In this document: positions 8,479 through 15,526 of the stretch, piece after piece
Layout of the letters: each line of letters opens with the position of its first letter
How positions within the stretch are numbered: the stretch's first letter is position 1
NCBI GenBank assembly: GCA_963981505.1
Contig: CAXCEI010000019.1
Coordinates: 1-30,239, forward strand
Direction of reading: 5' to 3'
DNA length: 30,239 nt
Origin: OPU3-GD-OMZ sp001901525
Lineage (GTDB): Bacteria; Pseudomonadota; Gammaproteobacteria; Methylococcales; Methylomonadaceae
Notes under the pieces: model-generated
What the model was told of the DNA's origin: nothing
What the model saw: only the letters and a program-made list of their open reading frames with translations
Database searches by the model: none
Made by a program: the position numbers and the translations under genes

Positions 8479-9573
8479 ATGGGAGTTCCATTAAGGCAGC
8501 AAGTGAGTGTGGGCACATACCTTATAAAGCAAAAGTTGAAAGGGGTTAAGAAATACCCGTTAGTTTTAATGTTAGAGCCACTATTTAGGTGTAATTTGGC
8601 TTGTGCTGGTTGTGGGAAAATCGATTATCCCGATGATATTTTAAATCAGCGACTTTCGGTAGCAGAGTGTCTAGAGGCAGTTGATGAGTGTGGTGCCCCT
8701 ATTGTTTCTATTCCAGGTGGAGAGCCGCTTATTCATAAGGAAATGCCGGCGATTGTTGAAGGCATTGTCGCTAAAAAGAAATTTGTTTACTTGTGCACGA
8801 ATGCGCTTTTACTGAAGAAGAAAATTAAAGATTATACGCCATCACCTTATTTAACATTTTCTATTCATCTTGATGGTAACCGTGAGCGGCATGATGAGTC
8901 AGTTTGTCAGAAGGGCGTTTTTGATTTAGCGGTCGAAGCAATAAAGCTGGCTATAGAGCGTGGTTTTAGAGTGAATGTTAACTGTACTTTGTTTCAGGGC
9001 GAGAGCTCAGAGGAAGTGGCCGATTTCTTGGATTATGCTATGACCTTGGGTATTGAGGGTGTGACGATTTCACCGGGATTTAGTTATGAACACGCACCGC
9101 AACAGGATGTGTTTATTAAGGGCAAAGACATTAAAGATTTGTTCAGAGGTATTTTTAAACTAGGTAAAAAACGTAAATGGCGTTTGAATCACTCTTCTTT
9201 ATATCTTGATTTTCTAGCGGGTAATCAGAGTTATGACTGTACGCCATGGGGCAATCCAACAAGGAATGTTTTTGGTTGGCAAAAACCTTGTTATCTTTTG
9301 TCTGATGAAGGCTATGCCGATAGTTTTACTGAACTGTTGGAAACAACAGAATGGGAAAAATATGGAACCTCTAAGAATGAAAAGTGTAATAGCTGTATGG
9401 CGCATTGCGGCTATGAAGCCACAGCGGTTGAGGATATGTTGAGTAATCCTCTTAAAGGCTTAATGGTTTCACTGAAAGGACCTAAGGTGGAGGGTGATAT
9501 GGTGGCAGAGTCAGTACCTGTAATTGAGATAAATAAGTTGGCAGATATTCCCGTCAGAGTTGATCTTGATTAG
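8479..9573 (+). CDS. hpnH: Adenosyl-hopene transferase HpnH, radical SAM enzyme
   Basis: A 364-residue radical SAM protein. The N-terminus MGVPLRQQVSVGTYLIKQKL followed by the radical-SAM cluster CNLACAGC (Cys38, Cys42, Cys45, spacing CX3CX2C) and GKIDYPDDIL is characteristic of HpnH. A C-terminal region with CNSCMAHCGYE gives further Cys residues. Family knowledge: HpnH adds the 5'-deoxyadenosyl radical to hopene, forming adenosylhopane, the first committed step to side-chain-extended hopanoids; HpnG acts next. The frame is open from a TTG at 8464, but the ATG at 8479 is preferred: GGAG lies nine bases before it and the family-like N-terminus begins there. It leads the rightward operon, 42 bp ahead of hpnM. 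Confidence 0.96.
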   Translation: MGVPLRQQVSVGTYLIKQKLKGVKKYPLVLMLEPLFRCNLACAGCGKIDYPDDILNQRLSVAECLEAVDECGAPIVSIPGGEPLIHKEMPAIVEGIVAKKKFVYLCTNALLLKKKIKDYTPSPYLTFSIHLDGNRERHDESVCQKGVFDLAVEAIKLAIERGFRVNVNCTLFQGESSEEVADFLDYAMTLGIEGVTISPGFSYEHAPQQDVFIKGKDIKDLFRGIFKLGKKRKWRLNHSSLYLDFLAGNQSYDCTPWGNPTRNVFGWQKPCYLLSDEGYADSFTELLETTEWEKYGTSKNEKCNSCMAHCGYEATAVEDMLSNPLKGLMVSLKGPKVEGDMVAESVPVIEINKLADIPVRVDLD

Positions 9574-9615
9574 AAGTTTAGGGAGAGACAGTGTTGTTTA
9601 ATTAAGAGCGTTGAT

Positions 9616-10239
9616 ATGAGCGTTGGGTGGGTGTTTTTGCGATATAGGTATCTGTTTTTATTGGTTTTAAGTTGTTGGGTGTTTTCGGTAAATGCGGCTG
9701 AAGATATGACGGCTAAGGATGTGGTAAGTACTTTTCAACTTCGGTTGATTGATGCTATGAGTGGTGGTTCTGCGCTGGGTTTCGATGGGCGATACAGTAA
9801 AGTTGAAGTTGCAGTCAGAGAGAGCCATCACCTCACCAAAATTGCTAGAATAGTCGTTGGAAAACAATGGGGTAAGTTGACTAAAGCGCAGAAAAAATTA
9901 TTGGTTGATCGGTTTAGTCAGTTGATTTTTTCATCGTACGCTAAATTTTTTAATGAATTTTCAGGTGAAACATTCAGTTATGTTTCCGAAGAAGAAACGC
10001 GGCGTGGGGGGGTCATTGTTCATACCCTATTTGAGATTCCCGATGATGAGGATGTTAAATTTGATTATATGATGAAGAAAAAGGGTGATTCATGGCGCAT
10101 AATAAATATTATTGCCAATGGTGTCAGTGATTTAGCTTTAAAGCGGTCTGAATATACCGATGTCTTATCACGCAAAGGATTTGATGCGCTTATCGGATTG
10201 ATGGAGCAAAAAATAGTCTTGTTTTCGAAAGAGTCTTAG
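9616..10239 (+). CDS. hpnM: Hopanoid-associated MlaC/Ttg2D-family periplasmic protein HpnM
   Basis: A 207-residue exported protein. Residues 1-27 form a signal peptide: Arg residues at 9 and 11, a hydrophobic core, and a VNA|A cleavage site after Ala27. The rest matches the MlaC/Ttg2 fold of periplasmic phospholipid carriers: an early helix with VVSTFQLRLIDAM, then KLTKAQKKLLVDRFSQLI, SSYAKFF, and the strand DSWRIINIIANGVSDL, a family-typical KWRIxDVxxxGVSL-like element. It is followed after three bases by mlaA, the outer-membrane partner in the Mla system, and preceded by hpnH. This supports the hopanoid-associated branch called HpnM. Inferred role: shuttling hopanoids or phospholipids between the membranes. 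No mlaFEDB inner-membrane genes accompany it here, so it may work with HpnN or with a distant Mla ABC unit. Confidence 0.8.
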   Translation: MSVGWVFLRYRYLFLLVLSCWVFSVNAAEDMTAKDVVSTFQLRLIDAMSGGSALGFDGRYSKVEVAVRESHHLTKIARIVVGKQWGKLTKAQKKLLVDRFSQLIFSSYAKFFNEFSGETFSYVSEEETRRGGVIVHTLFEIPDDEDVKFDYMMKKKGDSWRIINIIANGVSDLALKRSEYTDVLSRKGFDALIGLMEQKIVLFSKES

Positions 10240-10242
10240 CTT

Positions 10243-11277
10243 ATGTATGACTTGAATGGGCGGCAATGGTGGGTGATTGGCCGCGCTGTTGTTGTTTTAT
10301 TCTGTTTCTTTGTGGTCGGTTGTGCGACGACTGAAAAAAAGGTTGCGGTTGAAGACCCCTATGAGGATTTTAATAGACGAGTCTATACCTTTAATCAAGG
10401 TATTGACGATTACATTTCTCAGCCGATAGTTATGGTTTACGATACGGTTACGCCTGATTTATTACAGCAAGGGGTCGGTAACTTTTTTACTAATCTGAAT
10501 AATGTTCAGGTGGTTATCAATGACCTTTTGCAAGGAAAGATCAAACAAGGCACTAAAGATACGGGTCGATTTGCTATTAATTCTACATTAGGTGTTTTTG
10601 GTTTATTCGATGTTGCGAAACATGTGGGTTTAAAGCAAAACACAGAAGATTTTGGACAAACGCTTGGAGTTTGGGGCGTGCCTGCAGGGCCGTATTTAGT
10701 GTTACCTTTTTTGGGTCCGTCAACACTTTTTCAGGGCGTACCCGGAGCCACAGTGGATGTATTATCTAATCCGGTTAGTTATGCCACCGCCTTGCCTTTG
10801 GTACAAGTTCTTTCAGCGGTCAATGCGCGTTCAGAGGCAGAGGAGTCGCTTGATTTTATTGATAAATCAGCCTTAGATCCTTATACGTTTACGCGCGAAG
10901 CTTATATGCAGTGGCGGCAACACTTGATAACTGACGGTCAAGGTGCAGCGCAGGCTAGTTTTGATGAATTAGAGGGCGAGATATTTTCAGAGGAGAGTGA
11001 GGATCTGGAGCTTGATGCGCTTGAAAGTGAATTAAACGTATCGGTTGAAAAGGCGCAGGAATTGGTGTTTTCTACAGAGAGAGCGGAGTTTGCTGATGAT
11101 GACAGTGAAGTAGATAGAGCGTTAGATCTGCTCGAAGTTGAATTAAAAAATTCAGCTACAGAAGGGCTGGCTATATTGGAAAAAAACAATCAGGAGGAGG
11201 ATGCGAATAGGATCGATGAATTAGTCGATGTGCCCTCACCTGTAAATTTAGATCAAGAGTTATTGGTTTCGCCATAG
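10243..11277 (+). CDS. mlaA: MlaA/VacJ-family outer-membrane lipoprotein with long acidic tail
   Basis: A 344-residue lipoprotein. A hydrophobic leader ends in the lipobox VVGC, with Cys27 the expected lipidated residue. The MlaA domain follows: DPYEDFNRRVYTFNQGID, then FFTNLNNVQVVINDLLQGK, GRFAINSTLGVFGLFDVA, EDFGQTLGVWGVPAGPYLVLPFLGPS and, at its end, DPYTFTREAYMQWR. MlaA forms an outer-membrane doughnut that removes or passes phospholipids. The family is usually about 230-260 residues. Here roughly 105 extra residues (about 240-344) are very rich in Glu and Asp, with few aromatics, and look disordered or helical. Only three bases separate the start from the hpnM stop, so the two are translated together. 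The link to hopanoid movement is inferred from the operon; the family assignment is firm. Confidence 0.9.
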   Translation: MYDLNGRQWWVIGRAVVVLFCFFVVGCATTEKKVAVEDPYEDFNRRVYTFNQGIDDYISQPIVMVYDTVTPDLLQQGVGNFFTNLNNVQVVINDLLQGKIKQGTKDTGRFAINSTLGVFGLFDVAKHVGLKQNTEDFGQTLGVWGVPAGPYLVLPFLGPSTLFQGVPGATVDVLSNPVSYATALPLVQVLSAVNARSEAEESLDFIDKSALDPYTFTREAYMQWRQHLITDGQGAAQASFDELEGEIFSEESEDLELDALESELNVSVEKAQELVFSTERAEFADDDSEVDRALDLLEVELKNSATEGLAILEKNNQEEDANRIDELVDVPSPVNLDQELLVSP

Positions 11278-11329
11278 TGACATGGATTATGCTAAAGGCT
11301 AAAGCGGCTGGTTTGTCTTTATGGGTTAG

Positions 11330-11374
11330 AACCTCTCAATAACCACACCAGAGTTAGGGTGTTATTGAGAGGTT
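11330..11374. terminator. 14-bp perfect hairpin between convergent genes
   Basis: AACCTCTCAATAAC (11330-11343) and its exact reverse complement (11361-11374) flank a 17-base loop. It lies 53 bp after the mlaA stop and 13 bp beyond the stop of the convergent PuuD-like gene. The position suggests a bidirectional terminator. Neither side has a T run, so intrinsic termination would be inefficient; an mRNA 3'-end stabiliser is an alternative. Confidence 0.55.
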
Positions 11375-11386
11375 GTTAAAGGAAGA

Positions 11387-12091
11387 CTAGAGTGTTTCTA
11401 GGATCAGAATTAAGACAATAGTTAAGCCTAATCCACAATGCAGTACGCCTTTAACAGAGGCCATAGGTCCCATAAAACCGAATTCAGGAGGCTGAGCCTT
11501 TTTGATAGCCGGTATCTCTTTAAGGGCTGGGTAGGCGCCATTGATTGCGATAGGTGCTATAACCATAAGGCATATCAATAAAGCGAAAGCGCTGAAGCCG
11601 TGTGGGTAATGAGATGATGCTCCCATTAAGAAGAGCATTGGTATTGAGAATAATGTGTTGGTTCTTGATGCTAGGCCTGCTTTTGCCAATGCTTCTGCGG
11701 CCTCTGTAACAGTCTTTTTAGCTTTAGACCCTGATTCCGCAGCGGCGATAACAATTTGCTGATTAGGCCAAATAATTAGCCAGACATTTAGGAACATAAT
11801 GATGCCTAAGAGAGCGCCAATATAAATGTCCATAGACATATTGAATCCTCTCAGTAAAATAATAGCCACGCCGGTAATAACAGTCGCCATGGCACCCCAG
11901 CGAAACCACCATAATGCCCGAGGGACTAATTTTTTGACAGCATCTGACTTAGCAGATGTCTCTGCCTCTTTGAAATATTCTGTTTGAACAAAATTGAAAT
12001 AATAAAGCAAGCCAATCCATGCGATACCGGCTACGAAATGACCCCAGCGCATTAGCATTTCAATTCCTGCGCCTGTGGTTATAATATCCAT
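11387..12091 (-). CDS. Stand-alone PuuD-type (urate hydroxylase N-terminal family) membrane protein
   Basis: A 234-residue integral membrane protein. It matches the membrane domain of cytochrome-c-type urate oxidase PuuD: MRWGHFVAGIAWIGLLYYFNFVQ near the N-terminus, ALWWFRWGAM at about 60, WPNQQIVIAA near 108, and later helices around 145-185 and 210-232. Histidines in the helices (His18, His161, His164 and His217) could bind haem or metal. The C-terminal cytochrome c domain of true PuuD (CxxCH) is absent and no purine-degradation genes are near, so urate oxidation is doubtful. It may be an electron-transfer or unknown membrane protein. The ATG is preceded by an unusual G8 run within AAGGGGGGGGAAGT that doubles as Shine-Dalgarno. 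It is flanked by a convergent mlaA and its own promoter. Confidence 0.75.
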   Translation of the reverse strand: MDIITTGAGIEMLMRWGHFVAGIAWIGLLYYFNFVQTEYFKEAETSAKSDAVKKLVPRALWWFRWGAMATVITGVAIILLRGFNMSMDIYIGALLGIIMFLNVWLIIWPNQQIVIAAAESGSKAKKTVTEAAEALAKAGLASRTNTLFSIPMLFLMGASSHYPHGFSAFALLICLMVIAPIAINGAYPALKEIPAIKKAQPPEFGFMGPMASVKGVLHCGLGLTIVLILILETL

Positions 12092-12167
12092 ACTTCCCCC
12101 CCCTTAGATTATTGATAGCGTGAAAAGATTTAAAAATACATAAAAAACAAATATTTAAATCTCTCTT

Positions 12168-12197
12168 TTTATGTCATAAATTAAGCGTATATGTCAA
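12168..12197 (-). promoter_or_regulatory. Candidate sigma-70 promoter for the PuuD-like gene
   Basis: On the minus strand a perfect TTGACA (12197-12192) is followed after 18 bases by CATAAA (12173-12168), four of six matches to TATAAT. The start of transcription would lie near 12161, leaving a leader of about 70 AT-rich bases before the G8 ribosome site. Confidence 0.5.
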
Positions 12198-12287
12198 GTT
12201 ATAAAGTTAAGTTTTGGGCTAATGGATTGGGATTTATAGGTAAGTGGTGGTCATAAAGTGAAAGGAGGCAAGGTACGCGATGACAAG

Positions 12288-12315
12288 ACCGTATGGCCAA
12301 AACCGTATGGCCAAA
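12288..12315 (+). repeat. Two tandem copies of a 14-bp unit
   Basis: ACCGTATGGCCAAA occurs twice head to tail (12288-12301 and 12302-12315), with a partial third match (AACCATA) after it. It lies in non-coding DNA. Function unknown; probably a local duplication. Confidence 0.8.
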
Positions 12316-12477
12316 AACCATAGCGCAATGAGTATTTTGAAGAAGGGTTTAAAATATTGGAAAAGTTTTTCCTTTGGGTGCGGGTGTTTTTATTTTGTTG
12401 GTGTGAGGGTAAGTAGTTGATGACGTTTAAGGTTTAAACGCTTTGGGTCGAAGCTGAAATCAGCAAAACTGCAAGAA

Positions 12478-12553
<76 letters not shown>

Positions 12554-12572
12554 ACAAAGCTGATGGGGGCGT

Positions 12573-12601
12573 ATTAAACAATCCTTTTCGGTTTTAGTCA
12601 A
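12573..12601 (-). promoter_or_regulatory. tRNA-Phe promoter with GC-rich discriminator
   Basis: On the minus strand TTGACT (12601-12596), a 17-base spacer and TTTAAT (12578-12573) each match consensus at five of six positions. The -10 is followed by ACGCCCCC (12572-12565), a GC-rich discriminator typical of stable-RNA promoters under ppGpp control. The predicted transcription start is about 12 bases upstream of the tRNA 5' end. Confidence 0.75.
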
Positions 12602-12788
12602 GGCAAATTTATTTGGGAGAGAATCTTTTCATTTTATATGGGCCTAAGAGCTTGTCATTATGAATGAATTTAGAGGTTGATAATGAGAGTCTTTTTTGCG
12701 AGTGTGTCGCTAACTGTAATCAAGGCAAGCTTCAAGATCGAAAGTAATGTAAAATTAGTCCTTTTTACTTGAGGTAAATTTAACGGTT

Positions 12789-13337
12789 ATGGTGGATTTT
12801 AGAGGAACAACGATTGTATCCGTGCGTCGCGGTGATCGTGTTGTTATCGGCGGTGATGGGCAGGTAACTTTAGGTAATACAGTCATGAAGGGAAATGCGC
12901 GAAAAGTGCGGCGTTTGTATCATGATCAGGTGATTGCTGGATTTGCAGGAGCGACTGCCGATGCTTTTACATTGTTTGAGCATTTTGAGGGTAAGTTGGA
13001 GAAGCATCGGGGGAATTTGACACGTGCGGCTGTTGAAATGGCTAAAGACTGGCGAACAGATAGAGCGCTACGACGTTTAGAAGCCTTATTAGCAATAGCG
13101 GATTCGAAGGTTTCATTGATTATTTCGGGAACAGGAGATGTCATTGAGCCGGAGCATAACCTAATCGCTATTGGCTCTGGCGGACCTTACGCGCAATCAG
13201 CGGCGCGGGCACTGTTGGAAAATACAGAATTAAGTGCGCGAGAAATTGTGGAAAAATCCTTAACAATCGCGGGTGATATTTGTATTTATACCAATCACAA
13301 TTTACGTATTGAAGAACTTGCAACGGAACAAGAGTAA
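12789..13337 (+). CDS. hslV: ATP-dependent protease peptidase subunit HslV (ClpQ)
   Basis: A 182-residue proteasome-like Ntn hydrolase. The N-terminus is MVDFRGTTIVSVRRGDRVVI; removal of the six-residue propeptide exposes catalytic Thr7, and the following GGDGQVTLGNTVMK and the GSGGPYAQSAARAL segment are family hallmarks. HslV forms two hexameric rings that degrade proteins unfolded by HslU, mostly under heat stress, in the cytosol. The ATG at 12789 fits the usual propeptide length; GAGG lies 14 bases upstream, a rather long spacing. hslU follows after 10 bp. No heat-shock sigma promoter could be recognised in the 235 bp upstream. Confidence 0.97.
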   Translation: MVDFRGTTIVSVRRGDRVVIGGDGQVTLGNTVMKGNARKVRRLYHDQVIAGFAGATADAFTLFEHFEGKLEKHRGNLTRAAVEMAKDWRTDRALRRLEALLAIADSKVSLIISGTGDVIEPEHNLIAIGSGGPYAQSAARALLENTELSAREIVEKSLTIAGDICIYTNHNLRIEELATEQE

Positions 13338-13347
13338 TTAATTTGCC

Positions 13348-14667
13348 ATGACACAGATGACACCGAAAGAAATTGTACATGAACTTGATAAACACATTGT
13401 CGGCCAAGCTAATGCCAAGCGAGCTGTTGCCATAGCACTTCGTAATCGTTGGCGGCGATTGTTAGTCGATTTAGCATTGCGTGATGAAATAACGCCTAAA
13501 AATATTTTAATGATTGGACCGACTGGTGTAGGGAAAACTGAAATCGCCCGTCGTTTAGCGCGGTTAGCTAATGCGCCCTTTATCAAAGTTGAGGCCACGA
13601 AGTTTACCGAGGTGGGTTATGTGGGGCGTGATGTTGAATCCATCATTCGTGACTTGGTTGATATGGCTGTTAAGATGAATCGTGAAGCAGAGGTTAAGAA
13701 GGTTCAAAATAGAGCGCTTGATGCCGCTGAGGACCGAGTATTAGATATTTTATTGCCCGCAGCGGATAACACGAATTTATCGGCATCAGAAACAGCGACG
13801 CGACAAAAGATGCGTAAGAAGTTAAGGGAGGGAGACTTTGATGAAAAAGATATTGAAGTAGATCTTCAGGAAAAGAATTTAGGTGTGGAAATTATGGCCC
13901 CCCCGGGTATGGAAGAAATGACCAGTCAGTTACAAGGGATGTTTCAGAATATGCATGCGGGTAAAACTCATTCACGGAAATTGCGTATTAAAGATGCCAT
14001 GCAACTGTTAAAGGATGAAGAAGCGAATAAAATGATTAATGAAGAAGAGCTGAAGATGACAGCTGTTCGATTAGCCGAGCAAAACGGAATAGTTTTTATT
14101 GATGAAATTGATAAGGTGTGCAAACGTTCTGAAACGGGTGGGGGTGATGTTTCGAGAGAAGGCGTGCAACGAGATTTACTTCCTATGGTTGAAGGTAGTA
14201 CGGTAAATACTAAATATGGGATGATAAAAACTGACCATATTCTGTTTATCGCATCGGGGGCTTTTCATCTGACTAAGCCGTCTGATTTGATTCCTGAATT
14301 ACAAGGTCGTTTCCCTATCCGTGTTGAACTAGAACCGTTATCGGTCGAAGATTTTGTTCGGATTCTAACGGAACCTGATGCTTCATTGACGGATCAATAT
14401 AAAGCATTATTAGCGACAGAAGGGGTGGCGCTAGAATTTTCTGAAGATGGAATACAACGTATTGCAGAGATGAGTTGGCATGTTAATGAAACGACGGAAA
14501 ATATAGGTGCGCGTCGTTTACACACTATTTTGGAGCGGTTATTGGAAACAATTTCTTTTGAAGCACCTGACTTAGTGGAAAGTAGCTTAACGATTGATGC
14601 AAATTATGTGGAACAACATTTGACGACATTTGCTGAAGATGAAGACTTAAGCCGTTATATTTTGTAG
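13348..14667 (+). CDS. hslU: HslU (ClpY), AAA+ ATPase of the HslUV protease
   Basis: A 439-residue AAA+ unfoldase, the usual family size. The N-terminus MTQMTPKEIVHELDKHIVGQ is followed by Walker A GPTGVGKT (57-64) and the pore-loop motif GYVGRDVES (90-98). The I domain spans roughly 110-240, Walker B FIDEID is at 250-255, and the sensor region GARRLHTILERLL is near the end. The C-terminal SRYIL tail is the segment that inserts into HslV to activate it. It is co-transcribed with hslV. No Shine-Dalgarno is obvious, so coupling to hslV translation is likely. Nothing is missing from the catalytic set. Confidence 0.98.
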   Translation: MTQMTPKEIVHELDKHIVGQANAKRAVAIALRNRWRRLLVDLALRDEITPKNILMIGPTGVGKTEIARRLARLANAPFIKVEATKFTEVGYVGRDVESIIRDLVDMAVKMNREAEVKKVQNRALDAAEDRVLDILLPAADNTNLSASETATRQKMRKKLREGDFDEKDIEVDLQEKNLGVEIMAPPGMEEMTSQLQGMFQNMHAGKTHSRKLRIKDAMQLLKDEEANKMINEEELKMTAVRLAEQNGIVFIDEIDKVCKRSETGGGDVSREGVQRDLLPMVEGSTVNTKYGMIKTDHILFIASGAFHLTKPSDLIPELQGRFPIRVELEPLSVEDFVRILTEPDASLTDQYKALLATEGVALEFSEDGIQRIAEMSWHVNETTENIGARRLHTILERLLETISFEAPDLVESSLTIDANYVEQHLTTFAEDEDLSRYIL

Positions 14668-14669
14668 CG

Positions 14670-14707
14670 TTGATTAACCGGGTCGATGTATTAGGCGAGT
14701 TAATCAA
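14670..14707. repeat. 9-bp perfect inverted repeat after hslU
   Basis: TTGATTAAC (14670-14678) and GTTAATCAA (14699-14707) are separated by 20 bases in the 97-bp gap between hslU and ubiE. No T run follows, so it is not a classical terminator. The wide spacer resembles an operator for a dimeric regulator, or a weak mRNA hairpin. Confidence 0.5.
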
Positions 14708-14764
14708 GCTATTAATATTGGTACAGTTAGTGGGAAGTAGATAAATGAAAAGGAAATGAATTTG

Positions 14765-15514
14765 ATGAGTGATGAAAAAACAACGCATTTTGGTTTTAAG
14801 CAGGTTAATACAGAAGACAAAGTCAGTTTAGTTAAAGGTGTATTTGATTCTGTTGCCGATAAATATGATGTGATGAATGATTTAATGTCATTTGGAATTC
14901 ACCGGGTATGGAAGCGTGTCGCTGTACAATTGAGTAATGTAAGAGAAGGGCAGCAGGTACTTGATTTAGCCGGGGGAACCGGTGACTTAACTACATTATT
15001 CTCGAAACGAGTTGGACGCTCAGGTCGTGTAGTTTTATCTGATATTAATAGAGCAATGTTAGCCACGGGACGGGATCGAATGATTGATCGTGGGTTGGTT
15101 GAAAATATTCAATATGCTCAAATTAATGCGGAAAAACTTCCTTTTGATGATAATACGTTTGACTGTGTATCTATCGCTTTTGGATTAAGGAATGTAACTG
15201 ACAAGGCAGCCGCTTTGCGTTCAATGCATAGGGTTTTAAAGCCAGGTGGTTGTGTCATCGTTTTAGAGTTTTCTCACCCTACGAATGAGGTTGTGAGTAA
15301 AATGTATGATTTTTACTCGTTTAATCTGCTGCCAACAATGGGGCAAGTGGTGGCAAATGATGCGGATAGTTATCGTTATTTAGCCGAGTCTATTCGTATG
15401 CATCCTAAACAAGATGAACTTAAAACGCTTATGGAAGAGGCCGGGTTGGAACGTTGTGATTATTACAATATGACGCAAGGTGTGGTAGCGGTTCACCGTG
15501 GTTATAAATTTTAA
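14765..15514 (+). CDS. ubiE: Ubiquinone C-methyltransferase UbiE
   Basis: A 249-residue class I SAM-dependent methyltransferase. The N-terminus SDEKTTHFGFKQV, then VSLVKGVFDSVADKYDVMND, the SAM-binding VLDLAGGTGDLT (65-76) and the later IAFGLRNVTDK are typical of UbiE. It methylates the C-2 of the benzoquinol ring in ubiquinone synthesis, and menaquinone where present. Start choice: ATGs occur at 14756 and 14765; AGGA at 14751-14754 is too close to the first and ten bases from the second, so 14765 is preferred. ubiJ follows after 12 bp and ubiB after that, the conserved ubiE-ubiJ-ubiB order of gammaproteobacteria. Confidence 0.97.
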   Translation: MSDEKTTHFGFKQVNTEDKVSLVKGVFDSVADKYDVMNDLMSFGIHRVWKRVAVQLSNVREGQQVLDLAGGTGDLTTLFSKRVGRSGRVVLSDINRAMLATGRDRMIDRGLVENIQYAQINAEKLPFDDNTFDCVSIAFGLRNVTDKAAALRSMHRVLKPGGCVIVLEFSHPTNEVVSKMYDFYSFNLLPTMGQVVANDADSYRYLAESIRMHPKQDELKTLMEEAGLERCDYYNMTQGVVAVHRGYKF

Positions 15515-15526
15515 CCATTTTTTACT

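Larger units (their letters stand above)
12092..12477. other. Gene-poor stretch between the PuuD-like gene and tRNA-Phe
   Basis: About 386 bp without a plausible gene in six frames. It holds the G8 ribosome-site run (12096-12103), a candidate promoter (12168-12197), a tandem 14-bp repeat (12288-12315) and a small palindrome CGTTTAA-GGT-TTAAACG at 12424-12440. I see no RNA gene other than the tRNA that follows. Confidence 0.6.

Noticed and set aside
12424..12440. Palindrome CGTTTAA-GGT-TTAAACG downstream of tRNA-Phe as a terminator
   Set aside because: AT-rich seven-pair stem with no T run following on the tRNA strand; too weak to call.
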